From Erythrobacter sp. YJ-T3-07 (lineage in GTDB: Bacteria; Pseudomonadota; Alphaproteobacteria; Sphingomonadales; Sphingomonadaceae): a stretch of DNA of 64,000 nucleotides. The translations under genes were made by a program, and so were the position numbers. The notes under the pieces were generated by a model, which saw only the letters and a list, made by a program, of their open reading frames with translations, had not been told where the DNA came from and searched no databases. Shown here in pieces: positions 9,455 to 17,742 of this stretch (position 1 is its first letter; every line of letters starts with the position of its first letter). The stretch is taken from NCBI RefSeq assembly GCF_015999305.1, contig NZ_JAEAGP010000001.1, forward strand, positions 310,001 to 374,000. Reading direction: 5' to 3'.

Positions 9455-9528
9455 GAGCTGCTAGCTAGAATTCGCACCGGGTCCGCGCAAGGCGCTTGGC
9501 GACATAAGCCGGGTTACGCACAGCACAA

Positions 9529-10341
9529 TCAGGCATTTGCAACGCGGGTCTCCTCGACCAGGATGGCACTCGCGTCGGATCGCAGCGCAAGGCTGCGCAG
9601 CCCGCGCGCAAGCGTACAGCTGCCCACGGGCAGCGGCTGTTCGTCCAGCACGACCCCTTCGGACAGCGGCAGGACCAGGCACTCGCGCCCGAACCGCCCT
9701 TCGGGCAAAGCGGCAGAACCGGTCAGTTTCGCGACCCGGAAAAATGGCCCGTCGATGAGTTCGGCATAGTCACCGCTCGTTTCACCGGCACGGGTCAGCA
9801 GCGCGTCGTCGAATGGTTCGCGCCAGGCGACCCGCAGCGCCTCTTCGAGATGCAGGTCGCGCGGGCGCCCGTAATCGTACAGGCGGTAGGTCACATCGCT
9901 GTTCTGCTGCACCTCCAGCAGGCTGATGCCCGGCCCGATCGCGTGGATCGTGCCGGCCGGGATCGACACGAAATCGCCCGGCTGCACTTCGAGCCACCGG
10001 ACCGCGCCCTCGATCGATCCGTCGAGCGCGCCTGCACGCAGTTCCTCGACGCTCATCGCCCGCTCCAGTCCGACCGCGATGGTCGCGCCGGGTTGCGCAT
10101 CGAGGATGTACCAGCACTCGTTCTTGCCCCGCTGGCCCGCCGGGGCCTGCGTATCGTCGGGGTGGACTTGCACCGACAGCGCGGCATCGGTGAAGATGAA
10201 CTTGACCCGCAGGCTGTCGAGCTCGGGCGGCGGATCGAACCATATTTCGCCCAGCGGCTCTTTGCCCGGATTGGTGAAAGGAGCGGGCGGCGTCTGCCGC
10301 CCCCACACCTTGGGCACCAGATGGACCGGGAGCGTCTTCAT
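9529..10341 (-). CDS. manA: class I mannose-6-phosphate isomerase
   Basis: Converts fructose-6-phosphate and mannose-6-phosphate, feeding GDP-mannose for polysaccharide. This is a 270-residue cupin-type enzyme. Zinc-site motifs are visible: QVHPDD at about 62-67, GKNECWYIL at about 76, and SIPAGTIHAIG plus the signature LEVQQNSDVTYRLYDYGR in the middle. It is shorter than the E. coli enzyme (about 390) but typical of the compact bacterial form. Its ATG overlaps the stop of the guanylyltransferase gene by 4 bases (ATGA). Confidence 0.93.
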   Translation of the reverse strand: MKTLPVHLVPKVWGRQTPPAPFTNPGKEPLGEIWFDPPPELDSLRVKFIFTDAALSVQVHPDDTQAPAGQRGKNECWYILDAQPGATIAVGLERAMSVEELRAGALDGSIEGAVRWLEVQPGDFVSIPAGTIHAIGPGISLLEVQQNSDVTYRLYDYGRPRDLHLEEALRVAWREPFDDALLTRAGETSGDYAELIDGPFFRVAKLTGSAALPEGRFGRECLVLPLSEGVVLDEQPLPVGSCTLARGLRSLALRSDASAILVEETRVANA

Positions 10342-11354
10342 GAGAGAGAGGCTCCGTCGAGCTTGCCGACATCCTGCGCCGCATCGGCGCGCATGACGAG
10401 AATCTCGTCGCCGTCGACCACCACGATCACGTCGTCGAGCCCGACCACCGAGACCCGCGGCCCGTCGCTGTCGACCATCACTCCGCTGCAATCGAGCAGT
10501 TCGTGGGGCCCGCGAGAGACGCCTCCGCGCGCCTCGCGCAGCGCATCCCAGCTGCCGATATCGGACCAGCCCATGGAGACGGGGACCATCGCTGCATGGG
10601 CGGTGTTTTCCATCACCGCATAATCGATCGATTCGCCGCGGATCGTCTCGAACACCTTGGCATCGGGGCGGAACAGCGCCCCGTCCTTGGTGCCTTGTGC
10701 CACCGCAGCCTCGCACAGGGCCGCCATTTCCGGCCGGTGTCTGCGCAGCTCTTCCAGGAATACGTCGCGCCTGAAGGCGAAGATGCCGCCATTCCAGCTG
10801 TAGCGACCATCGGCGAGGAACCGCTGCGCCGTGGCAAGGTCGGGCTTCTCGACGAACGCGTCGAGCCGGAAGCCGTCCGCGAGCGCTTCCCCCCGCTTGA
10901 GATAGCCATAGCCGGTGTGGGGCTTGCTCGCCTCGATACCGAAGGCCACCAGCGAGCCCTGCTGCGCCAGCTGTGCTGCGGCGCGCGCGGCCTCGCGGAA
11001 TGCGCGCGCGTCGGCAATGTAATGGTCGCTGGGGCAGACCAGCAGAATGCTGCCTTCCGGGGCGCGCAGCGCGGCCAGCGCGATCGCGGGCGCGGTGTTG
11101 CGCCCCGTCGGTTCGGCGATAATCGCGAGTTCGCTGCCGCCCTGCTCGCGCACTAGCGGCACATGCGGCTCGCCTGCCACCACCAGAGGAGGCGCGAATT
11201 GCTCTGGGTCAGCGACGCGGTCGAGCGCCTGCTGGAACAGCGTCCGCTCGCCCAGCAGCGGCAGGAAGGGCTTCGGTCGGGCAGGGCGAGAGCGCGGCCA
11301 GAGGCGTGTGCCTCCGCCGCCGCACAGGATCACGGGCTTGATTAACGCCGACAT
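10338..11354 (-). CDS. manC: mannose-1-phosphate guanylyltransferase
   Basis: Makes GDP-mannose from mannose-1-phosphate and GTP. The nucleotidyltransferase signature is at the N-terminus (ILCGGGGTRLWPRSR, then RPKPFLPLLG). VEKPDLATA and the WNGGIFAFR region, both typical of the family, follow in the middle. It lacks the C-terminal isomerase domain of bifunctional enzymes, and a separate manA follows. The ATG at 11354 places the signature at the usual distance from the start; a GTG seven codons upstream has a purine-rich site directly against it with no spacer and is less likely. A phosphomannomutase gene is not in the window. Confidence 0.92.
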   Translation of the reverse strand: MSALIKPVILCGGGGTRLWPRSRPARPKPFLPLLGERTLFQQALDRVADPEQFAPPLVVAGEPHVPLVREQGGSELAIIAEPTGRNTAPAIALAALRAPEGSILLVCPSDHYIADARAFREAARAAAQLAQQGSLVAFGIEASKPHTGYGYLKRGEALADGFRLDAFVEKPDLATAQRFLADGRYSWNGGIFAFRRDVFLEELRRHRPEMAALCEAAVAQGTKDGALFRPDAKVFETIRGESIDYAVMENTAHAAMVPVSMGWSDIGSWDALREARGGVSRGPHELLDCSGVMVDSDGPRVSVVGLDDVIVVVDGDEILVMRADAAQDVGKLDGASLS

Positions 11355-11434
11355 GGGCGGGTGTTTACCAAGCACTCCTTACCAAATGAATGCGCCAATT
11401 GCGGCTCTGCACGGGCGGGGCTAGGGACCGGGGC

Positions 11435-12055
11435 ATGAGCGACACCCCCCATACGCCCGCCACCAGCAGCGCGCTGCCCACCGACGGCCCGCTGGCGTTG
11501 TTCGACCAGTGGTATGCCGAAGCGCGCGCGAGCGAGCCCAATGATTCGAACGCGATGGCATTGGCGACCGCCACGCCGGAGGGTCGCCCGTCGGTGCGGA
11601 TGGTGCTGCTGAAGGACTTCGGCGAGGGCAGGTTCACCTTCTACACCAATGCGCAGAGCCGCAAGGGTGAGGAAATCGGCGCCAATGCGCATGCCGCACT
11701 GCTGTTCCACTGGAAGAGCCTGCGCCGCCAGATCCGCATCGAAGGCCCGCTCACCCAGGTGAGCGACGCGACCGCAGACGAGTACTTCCACTCGCGCTCG
11801 CGCCCTGCGCAGCTTGGCGCGGTCGCGTCAGACCAGTCGCGCCCGCTTGCGGATCGCGAGGCGTTCGTCGCGCGCTACCACGAAGCCGAGGCACGCTTTG
11901 CGGGCGGCGAAGTGGAGCGGCCCGCCCACTGGACAGGGTTCACCCTGCACGCAGAGCGGATCGAATTCTGGCTCGACCGCGACAACCGCCTGCACGATCG
12001 CCGCGTGTTCCTGCGTGAGGGCGACGGCTGGACGAGCACGCTGCTCTTCCCATGA
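11435..12055 (+). CDS. pdxH: pyridoxamine 5'-phosphate oxidase
   Basis: FMN-dependent oxidase that makes pyridoxal 5'-phosphate in vitamin B6 synthesis and salvage. About 206 residues. Family motifs in order: SVRMVLLKDF near 53, FYTNAQSRKGEEI near 68, FHWKSLRRQIRIEG near 89, SRPAQLGAVASDQS near 122, and the closing RIEFWLDRDNRLHDR. First gene of a three-gene operon in which each stop overlaps the next start. The ATG at 11435 is chosen; an upstream in-frame start would add about 15 residues that are not conserved. Confidence 0.96.
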   Translation: MSDTPHTPATSSALPTDGPLALFDQWYAEARASEPNDSNAMALATATPEGRPSVRMVLLKDFGEGRFTFYTNAQSRKGEEIGANAHAALLFHWKSLRRQIRIEGPLTQVSDATADEYFHSRSRPAQLGAVASDQSRPLADREAFVARYHEAEARFAGGEVERPAHWTGFTLHAERIEFWLDRDNRLHDRRVFLREGDGWTSTLLFP

Positions 12056-12999
12056 GGAGCGGGTCGGCCAGCGAGAGGGCGAACCTCGGCCGCGCCGCCG
12101 CCATCGCATCGATTTCGACCGCGCTGCTGCTGGTCGCGCTCAAGCTATGGGCGGTGTGGCAGACCAGTTCGGTGTCGCTGCTCGGCAGCCTGGCGGACAG
12201 CGCGCTCGATCTGGTGGCGAGCCTTGTCACCCTGCTCGGCGTCATCGTCGCCGCGCGCCCGGCGAGTACCACCCATCGTTTCGGGCACGGCAAGGCGGAG
12301 GCGCTGGCAGCGATCTTTCAGGTTATGCTGATCGCGGTGTCCGCCGCAGGCATCGCCATGCGATCGGGGCAGGCGCTGGTCGAAGGCGAGCGTGTGGCCG
12401 CCGCGCAGGAAGGGATCGTGGTCAGCGTGATCGCGATCCTTGCAACCTTCGCGCTGCTTGCCTTTCAGCGTTACGTGCTCGCGCGGACCGGCTCGATCGC
12501 GATCCATGCCGATCATGTGCATTACCAGTCGGACCTGCTGCTCAATCTCGCGGTGATCGCGGCGCTGGTGCTCGATCGCTATATCGGCGTGGCGTGGGCG
12601 GATCCGCTGTTCGGCCTCGCGATCGCCGCGTGGCTGCTGTGGGGCGCATGGCGCGCAGGCTCGGAAGCGGTCGACCACCTGATGGATCGCGAATGGCCGG
12701 AGGAAAAGCGCCGCCGGTTCGTCGAGGTCGCGGCGCGCCATCCCGAACTCGCCCGCCTGCACGATCTGCGCACGCGTACGAGCGGCGGAATCGATTTTGT
12801 TCAATTTCATGTGGACCTCCCCGGCGACTACACCGTTGAGAAGGCTCACGATATCATCGACCGGGTCGAACAGGAGCTGGGCCTCGAATTTCCAGAGGCC
12901 GAGCTGCTGATCCACATCGACCCTGCCGGTCATGTCGATGAGCCCGGAAACACGCTCGTCGAGCAAGACGAGTTCGCCAAGCTGGAGAGCAAACCATGA
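12052..12999 (+). CDS. cation diffusion facilitator, FieF-like
   Basis: Inner-membrane antiporter that expels divalent metals (zinc, iron or cadmium in relatives). Six membrane helices lie in residues about 15-210, followed by a cytoplasmic ferredoxin-like domain. The transport site is intact: Asp49 and Asp53 in helix 2 (LADSALD) and the matching HADHVHYQSD motif at 152-161 in helix 5. The C-terminal domain has the His-rich FVQFHVDLPGDYTVEKAHD stretch seen in FieF. It overlaps pdxH and the next gene by 4 bases each. Metal choice cannot be read from the sequence. Confidence 0.92.
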   Translation: MRSGSASERANLGRAAAIASISTALLLVALKLWAVWQTSSVSLLGSLADSALDLVASLVTLLGVIVAARPASTTHRFGHGKAEALAAIFQVMLIAVSAAGIAMRSGQALVEGERVAAAQEGIVVSVIAILATFALLAFQRYVLARTGSIAIHADHVHYQSDLLLNLAVIAALVLDRYIGVAWADPLFGLAIAAWLLWGAWRAGSEAVDHLMDREWPEEKRRRFVEVAARHPELARLHDLRTRTSGGIDFVQFHVDLPGDYTVEKAHDIIDRVEQELGLEFPEAELLIHIDPAGHVDEPGNTLVEQDEFAKLESKP

Positions 13000-13820
13000 C
13001 CACGCTGCCTTACTGGCACGTCGACGCCTTCGCCAACCGGCCCTTCGCCGGCAACCAGGCGGCGGTGATGCCGCTCGCCTCATGGTTGTCGGATGCGACG
13101 CTGCAGGCGATCGCAGAGGAGAACAATTTCGCGGAAACCGCCTTCGTGGTGCGCGACACCAGTGGCGGGGCCGACTGGGAGCTGCGCTGGTTTACCCCGA
13201 CCAGCGAGGTCGCGCTGTGCGGCCATGCCACGCTGGCCGCAGGCCACGTGCTGCTGGACCCGGAGAACCGCTTCGCAAGCGAAAGCGGCGACAGCGATTC
13301 GGTCACTTTCCGCACCCGCAAGGCGGGCCTGCTCGAAGTGCGGCGGGTCGAATCGGGTTATGAGCTCGCGCTGCCCATCACCAAGGTGGAGGAGGGCGAA
13401 TATCCCTCTCTGCTCAATGCGCTGCACGTTTCCGCACCGCTGTTCGAATCGGTCAGCGGGGCGGAACAGACCACCATCGTGCTGCTCGAAAACGAAGCGG
13501 AGGTCCGCGCGCTGGAGCCGGACATGCGCGCGCTTGCCAAGATCGACCGGATGGTGATCTGCACCGCGCCGGGCGACGAGACCGACATCGTCAGCCGCGT
13601 GTTCGTGCCCGCCTGGGGCGTGCCGGAAGACAGCGTCACGGGATCGGCCCATGCGACGCTGGCTCCGTTCTGGGCACAGCGGCTGGGCCGCGACACGATG
13701 AGCGCGTTTCAGGCCTCCGCCCGTGGCGGGCATCTGCATTGCCGGATGAATGGCGAGCGGGTGTGGCTCGGCGGGCCGTGCGTCACCGTGGTCGAGGGCA
13801 AGTTCCACCTGCCCGAGTAA
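12996..13820 (+). CDS. PhzF family isomerase
   Basis: A 274-residue member of the PhzF/diaminopimelate-epimerase-like fold. The catalytic Glu is visible in NNFAETAFV near residue 47, and the second-domain motif VTGSAHATLAPFW with the RGGHLHCRM ending is clear. Most PhzF-like proteins outside phenazine clusters have no known substrate. No phenazine genes are nearby, so a phenazine role is not supported. It overlaps the preceding transporter gene by ATGA and converges on the serine hydrolase gene 3 bases away. Confidence 0.9.
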   Translation: MTTLPYWHVDAFANRPFAGNQAAVMPLASWLSDATLQAIAEENNFAETAFVVRDTSGGADWELRWFTPTSEVALCGHATLAAGHVLLDPENRFASESGDSDSVTFRTRKAGLLEVRRVESGYELALPITKVEEGEYPSLLNALHVSAPLFESVSGAEQTTIVLLENEAEVRALEPDMRALAKIDRMVICTAPGDETDIVSRVFVPAWGVPEDSVTGSAHATLAPFWAQRLGRDTMSAFQASARGGHLHCRMNGERVWLGGPCVTVVEGKFHLPE

Positions 13821-13823
13821 GCG

Positions 13824-14969
13824 TTACGGCGTGGGGTAGAGTTCCACCAGATCGTTGATCTGGCGCAGCAGCGCGCGGCGCTCCTCCGCGTCCGAATGGC
13901 CCAGCCGCACGATCGTCAGCTTCTGCTTGGGCGAGACCACGATGTACTGGCCCATGTGGCCGATCGCGGCGAAGATGCCTTGCGGGTTGTCGATCGGATA
14001 CAGCTGGTTCTGCGGATCGGAGGCCTGCGTGTTGAGCCAGATCTGCCCACCATAGAACGGCGCGCGCGGACTGGGTTCGAGCATGAAGTCGATCCACTGG
14101 CGCGGGACCAGCTGGGTCCCGCGATAGCTGCCGTGATTGCGCAGGAATTCGCCGAAGCGCGCCCAGTCGCGCAAGGTGCCGTGGATCGCGCTGCCGCCGA
14201 TCAGCGTGCCCGCTGCGTCGTATTCGGGCACCATCGAAGTCATGCCCAGCGGGCCGAACAGGCGAGTGCGCAGGTAGGTATCGACCGCCTTGCGCCGTTC
14301 TTCCGGGTCCTGGCTGTCCCTGGTCAGCACATCGGCGGCGATATCCGCAAGGATCACCGTCGTGTTGCTCGAATATTCGAACTTTTCGCCCGGCTCGGCT
14401 TCCAGCGGCTGCTCCTCGGCGAACTTCGCCATATCGTCGCGCTGGTCGAGGAACAGCATGCGCACTTCGCTCGATTCGTAGGGCACCTCGCCGCCCTCTG
14501 TATGGTCGAGGCCGGAACGCATCTGGAGGAGATCGCGCAAAGTGATCTCGGCGCGCGCATCGCCGGGGCGCTGCCATTCGGGCACGGGCGCGGGCGCATC
14601 CAACTCGAGCGCGCCATCGGCGACCAGCATGCCGATCATCACTGCGGTCACCGTCTTGGCCATCGACCAGCTGATGAAGCGGGTGTCTGCATCATAGCCG
14701 TCGGCATAGCGTTCGCCGACGATCTCGCCTGCGTGCATGATCAGCGCGGCGCGGGTTTCGCCAAGGCCCTGCTCATCCTCGAACAGGTCGCCGAATTCCA
14801 TCGCCAGCCGCTCCCGCCCGACACCGGGATTGTCCCCGATCACCGACAGTTCGGTCTCGGTCGCGCCCGGATCGGTCTCCGCGCCGCCACCGCACGCGGC
14901 GAGGCACAGAGCGAGGGGGAGGGTGAGGCAGACAGGGCTTGCAAGCGCACGGACGCGGGGCGAGAACAT
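13824..14969 (-). CDS. serine hydrolase lipoprotein, class C beta-lactamase fold
   Basis: Exported enzyme of the penicillin-binding-protein-like / esterase family (COG1680 type). The N-terminal lipoprotein signal ends LAACGGG. The nucleophile motif SxxK is in SWSMAKTVT, the second motif is FEYSSN, and GHMGQYIVV stands at the third motif. The family includes esterases, amidases such as 6-aminohexanoate-dimer hydrolase and D-amino-acid peptidases, so the substrate is open. An ATG at 14969 and a TTG at 15005 are both possible starts; the ATG leaves a normal signal peptide. The next gene diverges 29 bases away. Confidence 0.85.
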   Translation of the reverse strand: MFSPRVRALASPVCLTLPLALCLAACGGGAETDPGATETELSVIGDNPGVGRERLAMEFGDLFEDEQGLGETRAALIMHAGEIVGERYADGYDADTRFISWSMAKTVTAVMIGMLVADGALELDAPAPVPEWQRPGDARAEITLRDLLQMRSGLDHTEGGEVPYESSEVRMLFLDQRDDMAKFAEEQPLEAEPGEKFEYSSNTTVILADIAADVLTRDSQDPEERRKAVDTYLRTRLFGPLGMTSMVPEYDAAGTLIGGSAIHGTLRDWARFGEFLRNHGSYRGTQLVPRQWIDFMLEPSPRAPFYGGQIWLNTQASDPQNQLYPIDNPQGIFAAIGHMGQYIVVSPKQKLTIVRLGHSDAEERRALLRQINDLVELYPTP

Positions 14970-14998
14970 GCGCAGCAATTCGCACGAGAGAAGCCCGC

Positions 14999-15379
14999 TT
15001 GGCAACGACAGATACCCATTCCGCTTACACCACCAGCCGCCAGGGCGCCCGCCGCCGCCTGTGGCCGCGCATCCTGCTGGTCGCGCTGCTGGTGCTGGCG
15101 AGTATCGCGGCCATCGCGTTCTTTGCCAATCGCACGGCGATCAACGGCTATGCCGTGACCGGCGCGGCCTACGCGGCGCGGGTCGGCTGCTCGTGCCGCT
15201 ATATCGGTGGCCGCCCGATCGGCGATTGCGCGAAAGACAAGGTCGCCGGGATGGAGCTGGTCCGCCTGTCCGACGATCCGGCGACGAAGAGCGTTACCGC
15301 CACGTTCCCGCTGCTCGCCAGCCAGACCGCGACGTATCGCGAAGGCTATGGCTGCGTGCTGGAGAAGTGGGAAGACTAG
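14999..15379 (+). CDS. single-pass envelope protein resembling the N-terminal module of serine hydrolases
   Basis: About 126 residues: a basic N-terminus, a membrane helix (about 24-44), then a small periplasmic domain with four Cys (GCSCRYIGGRPIGDC and YGCVLE). From memory, this Cys-rich segment followed by a YREGYGCVL-like ending resembles the region that precedes the catalytic domain in some COG1680 serine hydrolases. Here it stands alone, divergent from a serine hydrolase gene. The TTG at 14999 is preferred, with GAGAAG eight bases upstream; an earlier in-frame ATG would run into the neighbouring gene. Function is unknown; a partnership with the neighbour is inference. Confidence 0.6.
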   Translation: MATTDTHSAYTTSRQGARRRLWPRILLVALLVLASIAAIAFFANRTAINGYAVTGAAYAARVGCSCRYIGGRPIGDCAKDKVAGMELVRLSDDPATKSVTATFPLLASQTATYREGYGCVLEKWED

Positions 15380-15395
15380 CGCGGGTTGGCGAGTG

Positions 15396-16550
15396 TCAGG
15401 CTGCGGGCCGGGTGCTGTCGATCCAGCCGCCGCCGACTGCCCGGTCGCCCGCATAGATCACCGCCGCCTGCCCCGGGGCAACGCCGTATTCGGGCGTGTC
15501 GAAGGTGATCGTGACGGCTGATCCCTCGCCCAGCGAGCCTTCCAGCGTGACCGGCACCGGCTTGGCGAGCGAGCGGACCTTGGCCGTCAGCGGCAGGTCG
15601 GGCAGCGGGCCGATCCTGTTGGTGTCGACCAGCTGCGCGCTGGCGGTAGCAAGCATGGTCTTGGGCCCGACGCGCACTTCTGCGGAGCTCGCATCGAGTT
15701 CCACCACGTAGAGCGGCTCGGGCTGACCGCCGATTTCCAGCCCGCGACGCTGGCCGACCGTGAAGTGCACCACGCCCGCATGCTCGCCCAGCGTTTCGCC
15801 GGTGCGCGCATGGACGATGGCACCGGGCGTTGCGCCTTCTGGCCGCAACTTCTTGACGATGCCGGCATAATTGCCGTCGGGCACGAAGCAGATATCCTGG
15901 CTGTCGGGCTTGGCCGCGTTGCGCAGGCCCGCTTCCTCGGCGAGCGCGCGGACCTGTGACTTGGGCATCCCGCCCAGCGGGAAGCGAAGGAAATCGAGCT
16001 GGGGCTGGGTGGTCGCGAACAGGAAATAGCTCTGGTCGCGCCCGGCGTCTTCGGCCCGGTGCAGTTCCGATCCACCCGCGCCCATGACCCGGCGCACATA
16101 GTGCCCGGTGGCGAGGCAATCGGCATCCAGCTCGCGTGCCATAGTCAAAAGGTCGGTGAACTTGGGCCCCATGTTGCAACGGATGCAGGGCACCGGCGTG
16201 CGCCCGGCGAGGTAATCGTCGGCAAACTGCTCGACCACCGATTCGCGAAACGCGCTCTCATGGTCGAAGACGTAATGCGCGATCCCCAGCCGGTCCGCCA
16301 CGGCGCGCGCGTCGGCGATATCGTCGCCCGCGCAGCAGGCACCCTTGCGCCCCGTCGCGGCACCATAATCGTAGAGCTGCAGCGTGATGCCGACCACGTC
16401 GGCGCCCGTCTTCGCCGCCAGCGCGGCGACCACCGAGCTGTCGACCCCGCCCGACATCGCGACCACGATCCGGCACTCGGAGGCCGGGCGCGGCAGATCG
16501 AACAGGTTCGCGGCCTGATTAGCGTTGGAGAGGAAGGTGGTGTCGGTCAT
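15396..16550 (-). CDS. mnmA: tRNA-specific 2-thiouridylase MnmA
   Basis: Makes 2-thiouridine at the wobble position of tRNAs for Lys, Glu and Gln. The ATP-PPi loop SGGVDSS is near residue 33. The catalytic Cys is in [11 protein letters not shown] (Cys125 aligns with the nucleophile of the E. coli enzyme) and the partner Cys221 is in [11 protein letters not shown]. The C-terminal beta-barrel region includes [12 protein letters not shown]. Length (about 384) is normal. The ATG at 16550 is used; an upstream TTG would add 16 unconserved residues. Confidence 0.96.
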   Translation of the reverse strand: MTDTTFLSNANQAANLFDLPRPASECRIVVAMSGGVDSSVVAALAAKTGADVVGITLQLYDYGAATGRKGACCAGDDIADARAVADRLGIAHYVFDHESAFRESVVEQFADDYLAGRTPVPCIRCNMGPKFTDLLTMARELDADCLATGHYVRRVMGAGGSELHRAEDAGRDQSYFLFATTQPQLDFLRFPLGGMPKSQVRALAEEAGLRNAAKPDSQDICFVPDGNYAGIVKKLRPEGATPGAIVHARTGETLGEHAGVVHFTVGQRRGLEIGGQPEPLYVVELDASSAEVRVGPKTMLATASAQLVDTNRIGPLPDLPLTAKVRSLAKPVPVTLEGSLGEGSAVTITFDTPEYGVAPGQAAVIYAGDRAVGGGWIDSTRPAA

Positions 16551-16668
16551 GGGGATACTCGCAAGCCCCGCATATAGACCCGCAGGCTCAAGAGACAAGA
16601 AAAGCGCCGTTTGCGGGCGGCACTCGCGTTAACGAAGGCCCGCGCCAAGCGACTGACTTATGGCGGCA

Positions 16669-16683
16669 TTTACCCTCTCTTGA
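16669..16683 (+). promoter_or_regulatory. degenerate CtrA-like box upstream of the sciP pair
   Basis: TTTA, seven bases, TTGA: each half differs by one base from the CtrA full site TTAA-N7-TTAA, with the exact 7-base spacing. A further TTAA lies at 16695. The site ends 24 bases before the small ORF. Two GANTC sequences (the CcrM methylation site) lie downstream at 16772 and 16983. SciP genes are tied to the CtrA circuit in Caulobacter, which makes this plausible but unproven. Confidence 0.35.
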
Positions 16684-16707
16684 CCATATTCGGGTTAAGC
16701 AGGTGGC

Positions 16708-16992
16708 ATGTTCGAGGGAGCAGACAAGATCGCCGCGGCCAAGCCAGCGGCAGACGAGCACGGTCTCAGGCGAGTCGGGTGGTCCGAACTGGCCGCCGCG
16801 ATCAGCCTTTCGCGCGCCCTGCGCACGCAGGATCCGGGTCTCCTTTCGCAGGCCGGGCCGTCCTTCGACCGAACCGAGGCAAAAGACGAACGCGGCGTTA
16901 ACCTTGTGTCTTTAGCGCGCCGCAAAGCGAGCAGGGGTAGGGCTTCTTCCAGCGCCAACCCGTCCCCCGAGCGCCATCGAGAGAATCCATGA
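16708..16992 (+). CDS. small ORF translationally coupled to sciP, unknown function
   Basis: A 94-codon ORF whose stop overlaps the sciP start as ATGA, which argues for real translation and coupling. The N-terminal third (AAAKPAADEHGLRRVGWSELAA) looks helical and acidic/basic mixed; the C-terminal third is basic and Ser/Arg-rich (LARRKASRGRASSS). There is no signal peptide or membrane segment. No family is recognised. Codon use has the usual GC-rich third positions. It may be a small regulator or only a leader ORF. Confidence 0.5.
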   Translation: MFEGADKIAAAKPAADEHGLRRVGWSELAAAISLSRALRTQDPGLLSQAGPSFDRTEAKDERGVNLVSLARRKASRGRASSSANPSPERHRENP

Positions 16993-17288
16993 TCGAGAAC
17001 CAGAAAATCAAACCCGACCAGGTTATCGGCCCGCTGGGCGAGCCGCTGACGCTGGCCGATCTGCCCAGCCCCAAGACCAAGCGCTGGGTCGTTCGCCGCA
17101 AGGCGGAGGTCGTCGCCGCAGTCAATGGCGGCCTGCTGACCATTGACGAAGTGCTGGAACGTTACGGCCTGACGCTGGAGGAGTTCGCCTCCTGGCAGCG
17201 CGCGGTCGACCGTTCGGGCATGCAAGGCCTGCGCGTTACCCGCATCCAGCACTATCGCGATCTTTACGAACGCCAGCTGAAATACTGA
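16989..17288 (+). CDS. sciP: CtrA inhibitor SciP (DUF1153)
   Basis: A 99-residue helix-turn-helix protein matching the SciP/DUF1153 family. In Caulobacter SciP binds CtrA and DNA and blocks CtrA-activated transcription in early swarmer cells. The conserved core is visible: GPLGEPLTLADLPSP at the N-terminus, then KRWVVRRKAEVVAAV, GGLLTIDEVLERYGLTLEEF and the closing RVTRIQHYRDLY. Length is about the family norm. It overlaps the preceding small ORF by 4 bases and is followed by a strong hairpin. Confidence 0.92.
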   Translation: MIENQKIKPDQVIGPLGEPLTLADLPSPKTKRWVVRRKAEVVAAVNGGLLTIDEVLERYGLTLEEFASWQRAVDRSGMQGLRVTRIQHYRDLYERQLKY

Positions 17289-17308
17289 TTTCGCCACGTT
17301 CCCGGCGG

Positions 17309-17339
17309 CCCGACAGGCGACAATTCGTCGCCCGTCGGG
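17309..17339 (+). terminator. hairpin after sciP, possible terminator
   Basis: Inverted repeat CCCGACAGGCGAC / GTCGCCCGTCGGG around a 5-base loop, twelve pairs with one mismatch. There is no T-run after it, so it may be a 3'-end-stabilising hairpin or a Rho-assisted stop. Its last bases abut and share two bases with the -35 element of the next promoter. Confidence 0.45.
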
Positions 17340-17363
17340 AACCTCCTGTCCTTCGCTCCCGTT
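17338..17363 (+). promoter_or_regulatory. EcfG-type general-stress promoter of the glsB-like gene
   Basis: Exact match to the alphaproteobacterial EcfG consensus: GGAAC at 17338-17342, 17-base spacer, CGTT at 17360-17363. The coding start follows 48 bases later with AGGAG in between. The downstream product belongs to a stress-response membrane-protein family, which fits control by the PhyR-NepR-EcfG cascade. Confidence 0.8.
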
Positions 17364-17411
17364 GCTGACCCGTGACCCGAACGGGGTGGAATTAAAAACA
17401 GGAGCTGGGAC

Positions 17412-17681
17412 ATGTTGAGTTGGATTATCGCGATTATCATCGGCGGTGTGGCGGGCTGGATTGCCTCCATGATCATGGGCCGCGATGCCTCGATGGGCAT
17501 CTTCTGGAACATCATCGTCGGCCTGATCGGCTCGCTGATCGGTAACTGGGTCGGCAATGCCTTCTTCGGCGTCGGTGGCCCGATCGGCGAATTCAGCCTC
17601 ACCGGCTTCATCGTCGCCATCGTCGGTGCCGTGATCCTGCTCGCGATTGCCAATCTGGTTCAGCGCGGGCGCGTCCGCTAA
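17412..17681 (+). CDS. GlsB/YeaQ/YmgE family stress membrane protein
   Basis: An 89-residue inner-membrane protein with three hydrophobic helices and the glycine-rich family pattern (GGVAGWIASMIMGRD, then IVGLIGSLIGNWVGN). Formerly called transglycosylase-associated protein; members are induced by stress, but a molecular activity is not established. AGGAG precedes the ATG by 8 bases. It is a single-gene unit between an EcfG-type promoter and a T-rich terminator. Confidence 0.92.
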   Translation: MLSWIIAIIIGGVAGWIASMIMGRDASMGIFWNIIVGLIGSLIGNWVGNAFFGVGGPIGEFSLTGFIVAIVGAVILLAIANLVQRGRVR

Positions 17682-17706
17682 CCACGGCGCATCTTAAAGA
17701 CACCGG

Positions 17707-17742
17707 AAAGGCGGTGCGGCCAGGGGGTCGCGCCGCCTTTTT
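17707..17742 (+). terminator. intrinsic terminator after the glsB-like gene
   Basis: AAAGGCGG pairs with CCGCCTTT around a GC-rich inner stem, and the strand ends in a run of five T. It lies 25 bases after the stop codon. The A-run on the left arm means it could also work in the other direction. Confidence 0.8.

Noticed and set aside
12996..13820. Phenazine biosynthesis locus around the PhzF-like gene
   Set aside because: No other phz genes are nearby; PhzF-fold proteins are widespread outside phenazine clusters.
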